Of a stretch of DNA of 64,000 bases, positions 55,429-63,873 are shown piece by piece. The position numbers and the translations under genes are program-made. How positions within the stretch are numbered: position 1 is the first letter of the stretch; each line of letters starts with the position of its first letter. Source of the DNA: Kaiparowitsia implicata GSE-PSE-MK54-09C (GTDB lineage: Bacteria; Cyanobacteriota; Cyanobacteriia; Elainellales; Elainellaceae); NCBI GenBank assembly GCA_019359435.1, contig JAHHHI010000059.1:120036-184035 (forward strand). Direction: 5' to 3'. The notes beneath the pieces are model-generated. The model had not been told where the DNA came from. It made no database searches and was given only the letters and a program-made list of their open reading frames with translations.

Positions 55429-56490
55429 ATGAACGATGGATGGATTTATCAAGACCAGGTGTTGCCACGGGATGTGGGTCAAACTCTGGTGAATTACTAC
55501 GCCCAACGCTACCGCCACTCTAGTCAGGCAGATTGGCAGCAACGGATTGAGTCAGGACAGATTTGGGTGGATGGGGCGATCGCCCCTCCAGAGACGCTGC
55601 TGAAGCCGGGGCAGCGGCTAGCCTACCGTCGCCCGCCCTGGCAAGAGCCACCTGTGCCGCTTACCTTTGAGGTGCTGTATGACGATGGGGATGTGATAGC
55701 GATCGCCAAACCTGCGGGCTTGCCGATGCTGCCAGGGGGCGGGTTTGTGCAGCATACGCTGCTGTGGCAGGTGCAGCAGCGCTACCCCGCAGAGGATTCT
55801 GACCACCGTCCGTATCCAGTGCATCGACTAGGGCGGGGCACATCGGGGCTGACGCTATGGGGGCGATCGCCTGCTGCCCGCGCCTACCTCACCCAACAAT
55901 TCCGCCGCAATACAGCTCAGCCCGTCTCGTCGCCTGCTGAGCAGTCCGCCGCCGCTCCCCTGCGCAAAACCTACCGCGCCCTGGTGGGGGCGTGGCAGTT
56001 GCCCGACACCTTTACCCTCACCCAACCCATTGGCAAACTGCCCCATCCCACTTTGGGCTATGTCTATGGGGCAACCGCCACCGGGCGACCGGCCCACAGC
56101 GAAGGGCGGGTGCTGTGGCGCAAGGGCAAGGACGATATAGCACCCGGCGGCACCACCGACTGCACCTTGCTAGAGGTCACTATTTTGACGGGTCGTCCGC
56201 ATCAAATCCGCATTCACCTGGCCGCAGCAGGGTATCCCCTGTTGGGCGATCCACTCTATCTCCCTGGTGGTATTCCGCGCCAGCCCGCCGATTCGGCGAC
56301 ACGTGACACTGCATCTCAGGCGGCAGCGCCATGTTCAGAGTCCCCACCAGAGTCCCCCGGTGTGCTGCCGATGCCCGGCGATTGTGGCTATTGGCTTCAT
56401 GCTCACCGCCTCTGGTTTTGCCACCCCATCGGCACCCCAATGATGCTAGAAGCCTCACCGCCATTGCTGCTCCGGGAGGAATGGGAGTAG
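55429..56490 (+). CDS. RluA-family pseudouridine synthase-like protein, HRLG variant
   Basis: A 353-residue protein: RYRHSSQADWQQRIESGQIW resembles an S4-like part, FEVLYDDGDVIAIAKPAGLPML is the family motif II, and the catalytic motif reads HRLGRGTSGLTLW. Standard RluA enzymes have HRLD, where the Asp is the nucleophile; here it is Gly (codon GGG, read directly). Later motifs (TGRPHQIRIHLAAAGYPLLGDPLY) are intact. HRLG-type relatives exist in plants by my recollection. It may be inactive as a synthase or use another residue. Confidence 0.85.
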   Translation: MNDGWIYQDQVLPRDVGQTLVNYYAQRYRHSSQADWQQRIESGQIWVDGAIAPPETLLKPGQRLAYRRPPWQEPPVPLTFEVLYDDGDVIAIAKPAGLPMLPGGGFVQHTLLWQVQQRYPAEDSDHRPYPVHRLGRGTSGLTLWGRSPAARAYLTQQFRRNTAQPVSSPAEQSAAAPLRKTYRALVGAWQLPDTFTLTQPIGKLPHPTLGYVYGATATGRPAHSEGRVLWRKGKDDIAPGGTTDCTLLEVTILTGRPHQIRIHLAAAGYPLLGDPLYLPGGIPRQPADSATRDTASQAAAPCSESPPESPGVLPMPGDCGYWLHAHRLWFCHPIGTPMMLEASPPLLLREEWE

Positions 56491-56493
56491 ATA

Positions 56494-56544
56494 AACCAAA
56501 AGCCCTGAGATACTGGCTTAGTCGCAATCTCAGGGCTTTTGGTT
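56494..56544 (+). terminator. Strong bidirectional terminator
   Basis: An 18-bp perfect stem (AACCAAAAGCCCTGAGAT and its complement at 56527-56544) with a 15-nt loop. T-rich and A-rich flanks make it usable from both strands; it separates the RluA-like gene from the convergent PirA-like gene. Confidence 0.9.
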
Positions 56545-56585
56545 AAAATTATGAGCGAGCTTAGGTGGGTTAACCTACCCAAACG

Positions 56586-56750
56586 CTATTTGATGTAGTC
56601 TGCTTCTTCTTGCAGTTTACGAAGCAGGTTCAGATCACCTCGGGCCTTGGCAGCTTCCATGCGGCGTTGCAGGTTAATGCGGAGGCTCTCTTGGTGAGCG
56701 GTGGCGGTTTCGTTCAGGATGTCTCGACGGGATTTGTTGGATTTAAACAT
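56586..56750 (-). CDS. Small PirA-like (PII-interacting arginine-synthesis regulator) candidate
   Basis: A 54-residue highly charged protein from the ATG at 56750: HQESLRINLQRRMEAAKARG then LRKLQEEADYIK, one long amphipathic helix pair. The frame is open to 56858, but the extension crosses an NtcA box and promoter, so the internal ATG is chosen. Size, charge pattern and NtcA control fit PirA of cyanobacteria, which competes for PII and tunes arginine synthesis. The identity is from memory of the family and is not proven. Confidence 0.6.
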   Translation of the reverse strand: MFKSNKSRRDILNETATAHQESLRINLQRRMEAAKARGDLNLLRKLQEEADYIK

Positions 56751-56787
56751 GGTTGGTTCAGCGGTGCTTGCGAACGTGTTCAATTCC

Positions 56788-56826
56788 AATATAGCGTTTC
56801 CCACATATTTCTGTATTTCTTGATAC
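56788..56826 (-). promoter_or_regulatory. NtcA-type promoter of the PirA-like gene
   Basis: On the minus strand a perfect GTA-N8-TAC (56813-56826) is followed 19 bp downstream by TATATT (56788-56793), a TAN3T-type -10 box. This is the layout of NtcA-activated promoters (usual gap about 20-23 bp). The start codon is about 40 bp further down. Confidence 0.7.
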
Positions 56827-56897
56827 AGAAATTCACTTTTTTGGCTGATCCCCAGCATATTGATGGTCTGCTTGGGGTGGCCTAATCACTAGGATAC

Positions 56898-56929
56898 GGG
56901 ATCAGGAGGGCGATCGCCCTCCTGATCCC
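56898..56929. repeat. 32-bp perfect palindrome centred on a HIP1 site
   Basis: GGGATCAGGAGGGCGA is followed by its exact reverse complement, centred between 56913 and 56914 in GCGATCGC. It resembles the 38-bp palindrome at 29054-29091: both have CAGGAGGG before the core. Confidence 0.95.
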
Positions 56930-57120
56930 CATACTTTGCTTGATACGCAAGTACTATTTCGCTACTATTTAATTAGAATCTAATTGCAATATAGGCCGGA
57001 TTGCCGCTTTTGCATCATTCGGGTATGCCCTCTATATCTAGAGTCTTTGCGGCAAGAAATCTGCAATAAATTCCAGTGATGGTGTTACGCTTATGCTCAG
57101 CCTTAACCCTGGTTTGAGTT

Positions 57121-60100
57121 ATGTCTTTCGTTGGTTTGCACATTCATAGCGACTATAGCTTGCTCGATGGCGCGAGCCAGTTAGACCAACTGGTAGATCG
57201 GGCAATAGAGTTGGGAATGCCGGCGATCGCCCTCACCGACCACGGCGTGATGTATGGCGCAATCGAACTGCTGAAGGTGTGCAAAAAGCGGGACAACGCT
57301 ATTAAGCCCATCATTGGCAACGAGATGTATGTGATCAACGGCGACATCACAAAGCAAGAGCGTCGCCCTAAATACCATCAGGTGGTGCTAGCCAAAAATA
57401 ATCAGGGCTACCGCAATCTTGTCAAACTTACTACGCTCTCTCACCTACAGGGGGTGCAGGGCAAAGGCATCTTTTCGCGCCCTTGCGTTAGCAAAGACCT
57501 GCTAGAGCAGTATCGGGAAGGGCTGATTGTCACGAGTGCGTGTTTGGGTGGAGAGGTGCCTCAGGCGATTCTGCAGAGTCGGCCCGATGTGGCGCGCAAA
57601 GTGGCGCAGTGGTATAAAGACCTGTTTGGTGATGACTATTATTTAGAGCTGCAAGACCACGGCTCGCTCGAAGACCGCATTGTGAATGTAGAAATCGTGC
57701 GGATTGCCCGCGAACTCGATATTCAGCTGCTCTGCACCAATGATTCCCACTACATTTCTTGCAATGACGTAGAGGCGCATGACGCCCTGTTGTGCATCCA
57801 AACCGGGAAGCTCATTAGCGAAGACAAGCGCCTGCGCTATAGCGGCACAGAATACCTGAAGTCGGTAGACGAGATGCGGCGACTGTTCCGCGATCACCTG
57901 ACGGAGGATGTGATTGAAGAGGCGATCGCCACCACCCTCGAGGTCGCCACCAAAATTGAGCCTTACACAGTGCTGGGCGAGCCGCGCATTCCCAACTACC
58001 CCGTGCCCGAGGGTTACACCGCCTCAGACTATCTAGAGCACACCACCCGCGAGGGATTGATGCAGCGCTTGGGCGTGTCGTCCTTTGACGCCATTGATGA
58101 CACCTATCGCGATCGCCTCGACTATGAGCTGCAAATGATGCACCGCATGGGCTTCGACGGCTACTTTCTAGTGGTGTGGGATTACATTAAATTCGCGCGC
58201 GATCGTGGCATTCCCGTAGGCCCCGGGCGGGGCTCGGCGGCAGGCTCGCTCGTGGCCTATGCCCTCGGCATCACCAACATCGACCCGGTGCATCATGGCC
58301 TGCTGTTTGAGCGCTTCCTCAACCCCGAGCGCAAGTCTATGCCCGATATCGATACAGACTTCTGCATTGAGCGGCGGGGCGAGGTGATTGACTATGTAAC
58401 CGAGAAATATGGCACCGATCGCGTGGCCCAGATCATTACCTACAACCGCATGACCTCCAAAGCGGTGCTAAAAGATGTGGCCCGCGTGCTGGATATCCCC
58501 TATGGCGAATCCGACAAGATGGCGAAGCTGATCCCGGTGGTGCGGGGCAAGCCGACCAAGCTCAAAGTGATGATTTCAGACGAATCGCCTGCGTCGGAGT
58601 TTCGCGACAAATACGAAAGCGATGCGCCCATTCCCAACACCGAGCCGCCTGTCACCTATCGCCGCTGGCTTGACATGGCCATGCGCATCGAAGGCACCAA
58701 CAAATCCACCGGGGTGCATGCGGCGGGCGTCGTGATTTCGGCAGACCCGCTAGATGAGGTGGTGCCCCTAGAGCGCAGCAAAGAGGGTGGCGTCACGACC
58801 CAATATCCTATGGAGGATATTGAGCTGCTGGGGCTGCTGAAGATGGATTTTTTGGGGCTGAAGAACCTCACCATGATCCAGAAAACGGTGGATTTGGTCG
58901 CCAAAACCCACGGCGTGCAGATTGATCTAGATACGCTGCCGTTGGATGACCCAGCCACTTATCAACTGCTGGCGCGAGGTGAGTTAGAAGGCATCTTCCA
59001 GCTAGAGTCGTCAGGGATGCGGCAGATTGTGCGCGACCTAAAGCCATCGGGATTGGAAGATATTTCGTCAGTGCTGGCGCTGTATCGACCCGGCCCGTTG
59101 GATGCAAAGCTGATTCCCAAATTCATCAACCGCAAGCATGGGCGCGAGGAAATCAAATACGAGCACGAGTTGCTCACTACCATCCTCAACGAAACCTACG
59201 GCATCATGGTCTACCAAGAACAGATTATGAAAATCGCGCAGGATATGGGCGGCTATTCTCTGGGTCAGGCCGACTTGTTGCGGCGCGCCATGGGAAAAAA
59301 GAAAATTGCCGAAATGGAGAAGCACCAAAGCATCTTTACCGAAGGGGCTGAGAAAAATGGGGTGTCTACGCAGGTGGCAACCGATCTGTTTACCCAAATG
59401 GTAAAGTTTGCGGAGTATTGCTTTAACAAGTCGCACTCTACCGCCTATGGCTATGTCACGTTTCAGACGGCATACCTCAAGGCCAACTATCCGGTGGAGT
59501 ATATGGCGGCGCTGCTGACCGCCAACAGCGGTGAACAAGAGAAGGTGCAGAAGTATCTGAGCACCTGCCTGACGATGGGCATTGAGGTAGAGCCCCCCGA
59601 TATCAATCGCTCAGAGGTTGACTTTACGCCGCTGGCCCACAGCATTTTGTTTGGTCTGTCGGCGGTTCGCAATGTGGGCATGGGGGCGATCGAGAATATT
59701 TTGCAGGCGCGAGAGGAGGATGGCTCCTTTAAGTCGCTGGGCGACCTGTGCAGCCGTGTTGATCCGCGTGCGGTGAATCGGCGGGCGATGGAGGCGCTCA
59801 TTCAGTGCGGTGCGATGGACTGCTTTGATCTGAATCGGCGGCAATTGATCGAAGACCTAGCGCTTGTGCTGGACTGGGCGCAGTCGCGAGCAAAGGATCG
59901 GGCGATTGGTCAGGGCAATTTGTTTGACATGTTTGCCGAAGCCGGAGGGAGCGACCTGGGTGGGTTTGAGGAAGCACCCAAAGCTGCGACGGTGGAAGAC
60001 TTCCCCAAGCAGGAAAAGTTGAAGCTAGAAAAGGAACTCTTGGGCTTTTATGTGTCGGATCATCCCCTCAAGTCGGTGCGGGAAGCGGCGCGGGTGCTGG

Positions 60101-60651
60101 CCCCTATCAACTTGGCCGACTTGGCCGACCAGCATGAAAACATGACGCTGAGTGCAGTGGTCATGCTGGCAGGGGTGAAGCCCGTGACGACCAAGAAGGG
60201 CGATCGCATGGCAATTCTCACTATCGAAGATCTAACCGGACAAACCGAAGCCGTGGTGTTTCCGCGCACCTTTGCGCGCGTTGAGCATCTGATCATTCAG
60301 GATGCGCGGCTAATGGTGTGGGGCAAGGTTGATCGTCGGGACGAGCGGACGCAACTCATTTTAGAAGATGCAGAGCCGATTGATGATGTGCAATTGGTGA
60401 TGGTGGAACTAGAGCCGCAGATCGCAAGCGATATTACCTATCAGCACCAGCTACGGACGGTGCTGCTCAAGCATCGGGGTGACGAAGATAAGTGTAAGGT
60501 GCCCGTGGTGGCCATCATCAGCAATCCGCAGCGACGTGAGATGGTGCGGCTTGGGGTTCAGTTCCGCGTGCAGGATTATCAGTCGGTGGTAACGGCGCTA
60601 AATGATGCGGGGTTTCGGGCGCGATCGGAGGCTCTGACAGCAGCGTCCTAG
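57121..60651 (+). CDS. dnaE: DNA polymerase III alpha subunit, uninterrupted (no split intein)
   Basis: A 1176-residue replicative polymerase: an N-terminal PHP domain ([20 protein letters not shown]), the palm with [16 protein letters not shown] and catalytic PDIDTDF, thumb and fingers, helix-hairpin-helix and an OB fold ([20 protein letters not shown]). In many cyanobacteria dnaE is split in two genes by a trans-splicing intein between Tyr and Cys of [10 protein letters not shown]. Here [16 protein letters not shown] is continuous (Cys767, codon 59419-59421), so the gene is intact and intein-free. The stop TAG lies in the CTAG end of a MITE. Confidence 0.97.
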   Translation: MSFVGLHIHSDYSLLDGASQLDQLVDRAIELGMPAIALTDHGVMYGAIELLKVCKKRDNAIKPIIGNEMYVINGDITKQERRPKYHQVVLAKNNQGYRNLVKLTTLSHLQGVQGKGIFSRPCVSKDLLEQYREGLIVTSACLGGEVPQAILQSRPDVARKVAQWYKDLFGDDYYLELQDHGSLEDRIVNVEIVRIARELDIQLLCTNDSHYISCNDVEAHDALLCIQTGKLISEDKRLRYSGTEYLKSVDEMRRLFRDHLTEDVIEEAIATTLEVATKIEPYTVLGEPRIPNYPVPEGYTASDYLEHTTREGLMQRLGVSSFDAIDDTYRDRLDYELQMMHRMGFDGYFLVVWDYIKFARDRGIPVGPGRGSAAGSLVAYALGITNIDPVHHGLLFERFLNPERKSMPDIDTDFCIERRGEVIDYVTEKYGTDRVAQIITYNRMTSKAVLKDVARVLDIPYGESDKMAKLIPVVRGKPTKLKVMISDESPASEFRDKYESDAPIPNTEPPVTYRRWLDMAMRIEGTNKSTGVHAAGVVISADPLDEVVPLERSKEGGVTTQYPMEDIELLGLLKMDFLGLKNLTMIQKTVDLVAKTHGVQIDLDTLPLDDPATYQLLARGELEGIFQLESSGMRQIVRDLKPSGLEDISSVLALYRPGPLDAKLIPKFINRKHGREEIKYEHELLTTILNETYGIMVYQEQIMKIAQDMGGYSLGQADLLRRAMGKKKIAEMEKHQSIFTEGAEKNGVSTQVATDLFTQMVKFAEYCFNKSHSTAYGYVTFQTAYLKANYPVEYMAALLTANSGEQEKVQKYLSTCLTMGIEVEPPDINRSEVDFTPLAHSILFGLSAVRNVGMGAIENILQAREEDGSFKSLGDLCSRVDPRAVNRRAMEALIQCGAMDCFDLNRRQLIEDLALVLDWAQSRAKDRAIGQGNLFDMFAEAGGSDLGGFEEAPKAATVEDFPKQEKLKLEKELLGFYVSDHPLKSVREAARVLAPINLADLADQHENMTLSAVVMLAGVKPVTTKKGDRMAILTIEDLTGQTEAVVFPRTFARVEHLIIQDARLMVWGKVDRRDERTQLILEDAEPIDDVQLVMVELEPQIASDITYQHQLRTVLLKHRGDEDKCKVPVVAIISNPQRREMVRLGVQFRVQDYQSVVTALNDAGFRARSEALTAAS

Positions 60652-60755
60652 TGCAGCGTCAAGTCTTAATTTTAGGGTTGCCACCTTTTGGGAGGCATGC
60701 CGAGAAAGACTTTCGGGGAACGTCACCCTAATTCTTAGCGCTGACGCTGCACTAG
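60648..60755. repeat. MITE-like family 3, CTAG-bounded, overlapping the dnaE stop codon
   Basis: A 108-bp element with the inverted ends CTAGTGCAGCGTCA (perfect 14 bp), extended by related TAATT/AGGGT tracts. It begins with the CTAG that contains the dnaE TAG stop. It has no coding capacity. It is not the same family as the 130-bp elements but has the same CTAG border. Confidence 0.85.
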
Positions 60756-60822
60756 CCATGTGCTGTACGCAATGCGCACGACACATGGAAGGTTTGAGCT
60801 TATCCCGAACTCAGGCTAACCT
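60756..60822 (-). repeat. MITE-like family 2, half copy
   Basis: An imperfect hairpin (CCATGTG...CACATGG, 60756-60788) is followed by the reverse complement of the left terminal repeat of the 47-kb element (CTTATCCCGAACTCAG). Only the first-hairpin half is present, complementary to the half copy at 20197-20246. It directly abuts the family-3 element. Confidence 0.75.
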
Positions 60823-60823
60823 A

Positions 60824-60849
60824 GACTGCACGTTAAGACTGCACGTTAA
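60824..60849 (+). repeat. Direct repeat, two 13-bp units
   Basis: GACTGCACGTTAA occurs twice in perfect tandem between the MITE remnants and the racemase gene. Confidence 0.9.
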
Positions 60850-60877
60850 ACCCGATAGGATGCATTGCGTGCGCTGT

Positions 60878-61963
60878 CTATGCGGCCATGTAGCCAGCGT
60901 TTGCAACAAACTGCTTTTTAATAAAGGGTGAGGTCATCGCAGCAAGCAAAGCCCCATAATTTAGCGTGAAATTTACTTCGTCTCCGACCCTAAGCGGATG
61001 GGAGTTGCTATCCAGAATGATGTGGTCACTGCTAGAACCCAAGATTTCTAGCGCATCCGCTGAACGCAGACCCGATGTCAGCACATCTTGGCGACCTAAT
61101 GCAACGAGCGATCGCTGCCCTACGCCTCGATCCCGAAACCGAGGGACATTGCCAAATGCATCTTGCCCAATATCTCCTGATGGAAGAGAGGGTTTTTGCT
61201 TGGCTTCAATCACTTCGGCAACCAGCTGAAACGCTTGGGTATACAAGCCAGGAATGGCAGTTCGATTCAGCGCCTCACGCCCGAGCAAAATAGATTCTCC
61301 TAGGCGAAGGTTATTAACTCTGCCGATATCTTCAGCGTGGTGAAACCACTCATAGTTGGCAGAATTGCCGCCAGAGACAATCTCAAGTTTGAACTGGAAT
61401 TCTTGCTCAATTGCAGCGACTAAATTCGAGAGTTCATGCATATTTTTGTGATCTGGCTTAACGCCGCCATAACAGGCCAAATTGCAGCCTAGACCTACAA
61501 TATTGATATGAGACAGTAACCGGGCTTGGCGGATAAAGCGAAAGAGATCACCGGGGAGCACTCCCTCCCGTAGATCACCCATTTCTACCATCACAATAAC
61601 TTGGTGAATGGTATTGTGCGCACGCGCGTAATACGACAAACGCTTCAGTGTTGCCATCTCGGTATTGAGGCTGATATCTGCATATTGAACCACCGATTCA
61701 GCCTGACTGAGGGCGGTGCGAAGCAGCACAAACTGAGCGGATAGCCCTGCATTCTTCATCATTTCGATGGTTTCAATTCGAGAGTCAGCTATAGAGTGGA
61801 TGCCCCCTTGAATCATGGCATTGATGATAGACGGCTCCCCCAATACGCCTTTAGAAACCCCCATGATAGAGATGCCTCGCTTTCCATACAGCTTGGACAA
61901 CACTTGCGCGTTATGCCGTATTTGAGACAAAGAGATTTCCAGTCTTGGCAGGACTGATTTCAT
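60878..61963 (-). CDS. PLP-dependent alanine/ornithine racemase-type enzyme
   Basis: A 361-residue fold-type III PLP enzyme from the ATG at 61963 (the frame is open to 61981). The PLP Lys is in ISIMGVSKGVLGEPSI and substrate-site elements include LRTALSQAE, VEMGDLREGV and SGGNSANYEW. This pattern fits the ornithine/alanine racemase (Orr-like) group rather than Alr. The gene lies downstream of a DUF1611 gene on the same strand, separated by a ~300-bp repeat-rich gap. Its substrate is unknown, but a D-amino-acid or amino-acid racemisation role is likely. Confidence 0.82.
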   Translation of the reverse strand: MKSVLPRLEISLSQIRHNAQVLSKLYGKRGISIMGVSKGVLGEPSIINAMIQGGIHSIADSRIETIEMMKNAGLSAQFVLLRTALSQAESVVQYADISLNTEMATLKRLSYYARAHNTIHQVIVMVEMGDLREGVLPGDLFRFIRQARLLSHINIVGLGCNLACYGGVKPDHKNMHELSNLVAAIEQEFQFKLEIVSGGNSANYEWFHHAEDIGRVNNLRLGESILLGREALNRTAIPGLYTQAFQLVAEVIEAKQKPSLPSGDIGQDAFGNVPRFRDRGVGQRSLVALGRQDVLTSGLRSADALEILGSSSDHIILDSNSHPLRVGDEVNFTLNYGALLAAMTSPFIKKQFVANAGYMAA

Positions 61964-62264
61964 AGTCTTAACCTGATGCAATGCTATTCAGTGGTCTTGG
62001 GCCGACAGGAATTTGAGAAGTTTAGAAAAGAGTACATTCCAGTCTTGCAAGTCGGCTTACCCTGCGGGAAGAGCAGAGCTCTATAGGGTGCATCCCACTT
62101 TTGCAAATTCATGACCCTCATCCCCCAATCCCTTCTCCCAAAAAGGGAGAAGGGGAGCCGGATTCAAAGTCCCTTTTCCGTGCTGGGAGAGGGCGTTAAG
62201 GTAGGAGCTACAAAAGTAGAATGCATCTCCAAAAACTCTCATATTCAGACCTCTATCCGTCATT
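61964..62264. other. Repeat-containing gap between racemase and DUF1611 genes
   Basis: About 300 bp. Roughly half is a family-4 repeat element (62086-62230); the rest shows no gene. If the two genes are one operon, the element lies within it. Confidence 0.6.
62086..62230. repeat. MITE-like family 4 element with internal hairpin
   Basis: Inverted ends TGCATCCCACTTTTGCA and TGCATTCTACTTTTGTA (second on the minus strand) match at 14 of 17 positions. Inside is a perfect CCCTTCTCCC-AAAAA-GGGAGAAGGG hairpin (62130-62154) and a second GGGAGAGGG block. The core resembles a widespread cyanobacterial intergenic repeat (from memory). Confidence 0.75.
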
Positions 62265-63410
62265 CTAAACTTGCGTTAATGCTGGGGTTTTTGCTAGCTG
62301 ATCTCGTCTAATTGCATACTTGAGCGTTGGAAATTGGTCGATTAAAGCTTGAACTAGTTTTTGGCATCCATAGCTCAACACATCTGTGGTTGGGAGGCCG
62401 AATTGTGCTTCGTACTCTCCAATGATGGTGGAGACCTGATCGGCGGTTAGGTCTTCATGGCTGAGGGCGATCGCCACGACTTTAGCTTGCGACATTGCCT
62501 CAATCAACCGAATTTCCTGCTCCACAGTCGGCATTGCCATGTGAGGGAAATCGCACCGAACTTGTCGAGCTGGCGGATGCTGAAGGATGACGCCATCGGC
62601 CATGCTGCCCTTCAAAATGCCAAGAGACCCCATGAATGCCGGATGGCTCACCGCACTTTGCCCCTCAACCAAGATGATATCGGGATGCTCAGTCTCAAAT
62701 GCTTGAACAATGGCATGCTCGATCTCACCCACTACAAATTGGGAGACTAGCGCATCAATCGAGATACCATACTTCGCGCCCTGCATTAGGCTTGTTTGCC
62801 CGGTTGCAACCAGCACAGACTTAATGCCACGCGCATTGAAAGCCTTGTTGAGCTCTATGGCGGTGGTCATTTTGCCGCAGGCGCAGTCGGTGCCCAACAT
62901 GGCAATCACAGGAGCGCTGACTTCTGCAATTTGTCCTGTAAACACATGCAAATCTTGAAGCTGAGGAGGCTTGCGAATGTCTTTAATTTGAACGTGATTT
63001 TGAGCCGCAACTTGAGCAAATTCACGATCGTCAGAGAAGAATTGATGCAGGCCGTTGATGATAGTCATTCCGTGCTCCATCGCTTCTAAAATCAGAAGCC
63101 GTTCTTGCGGGGGAATGTAGGTTTCTAGCGGCGCTTTGCCATATATATAGCAATTGGGCGTCTCTGCGAGAGTATTTAACGCATGAGCAAGATTGGCAAA
63201 AATGGGGATGCCGTTTTTTGCTTCTCCCAGTGCCTCTCCGGCGTCGCTACCCGCTAAGGCGCTGTCGATTACGCCCACAATGGTGTAGATTTCGGAGTGC
63301 CGAATCAATCCCGCTGCTGTCTTACCATCTACTAGACCATACTGGTTTTCGCAGTAGACTAGTGCAGTTTGTTTTTGGATTGGCGTGTGTTTTTGTTTAA
63401 TGGACTTCAT
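62265..63410 (-). CDS. DUF1611 / DgcN-like P-loop protein
   Basis: A 381-residue protein with the DUF1611 order: an N-terminal Rossmann-like domain, a linker, and a C-terminal P-loop domain with GTDCACGKMTTAIELNKAF, LVEGQSAVSHPAF and VVAIALSHEDL. Characterised relatives (DgcN) act as D-amino-acid N-acetyltransferases with a partner dehydrogenase in D-glutamate breakdown. Here the partner is a racemase-type enzyme instead. Exact activity is uncertain. Start ATG at 63410. Confidence 0.83.
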   Translation of the reverse strand: MKSIKQKHTPIQKQTALVYCENQYGLVDGKTAAGLIRHSEIYTIVGVIDSALAGSDAGEALGEAKNGIPIFANLAHALNTLAETPNCYIYGKAPLETYIPPQERLLILEAMEHGMTIINGLHQFFSDDREFAQVAAQNHVQIKDIRKPPQLQDLHVFTGQIAEVSAPVIAMLGTDCACGKMTTAIELNKAFNARGIKSVLVATGQTSLMQGAKYGISIDALVSQFVVGEIEHAIVQAFETEHPDIILVEGQSAVSHPAFMGSLGILKGSMADGVILQHPPARQVRCDFPHMAMPTVEQEIRLIEAMSQAKVVAIALSHEDLTADQVSTIIGEYEAQFGLPTTDVLSYGCQKLVQALIDQFPTLKYAIRRDQLAKTPALTQV

Positions 63411-63873
63411 TAGATTAAGCGTCTTAAATTTATTCTCATGCTCACAGTTAATGCTGCATCGAGCCTATGCCACGTTAGGGCGATCGCTCTACTCTTAAAG
63501 CTGTAAATCTTAAAGCTGCAAATTACGCCTCCTAGAAGAGGTTTTTTTCGTCCTCTGACGCCACAGGAAGAAGAACACTTTACCCGAATACCGTGTTTTT
63601 TCCCGAGTAAAAATAGCAGCTTTAGCTAATAAGGTCGGCGTTTAAGCACTACGCGACTGTGTTCCCAAATGGTTTGAATTATGCTGATCTGAAAGCTCAA
63701 GGGATGGGGTAGTGTAGTGAGTCCTTAAGTCTTGTCTCAAGCCTTAATTGAGGTTTGATGTAGCAGCAGGTGCATCAACTGTAACATGCATTACATTTTT
63801 TGCGTCGGAATCAAGTGAGCATTTTTATAGAGCGCACCGCTTAAATCTACTCAGATCTTGCACCTAGTAATTT
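63411..63873. other. Gene-free region upstream of DUF1611
   Basis: About 460 bp. A 15-bp direct repeat CTTAAAGCTG(T/C)AAAT occurs at about 63494 and 63509, and a small CCTC/GAGG stem before seven Ts at about 63532-63550 is only weakly terminator-like. No coding or RNA gene is recognised. Confidence 0.45.

Larger units (their letters stand above)
56751..57120. other. Divergent region between the PirA-like gene and dnaE
   Basis: About 370 bp holding the NtcA-type promoter (minus strand), a 32-bp HIP1-centred palindrome at 56898-56929 and an A+T-rich stretch before dnaE. No further gene is supported. Confidence 0.5.

Noticed and set aside
57121..60651. Hidden intein in dnaE
   Set aside because: The frame is continuous through the known insertion site and total length (1176) matches an extein-only protein.
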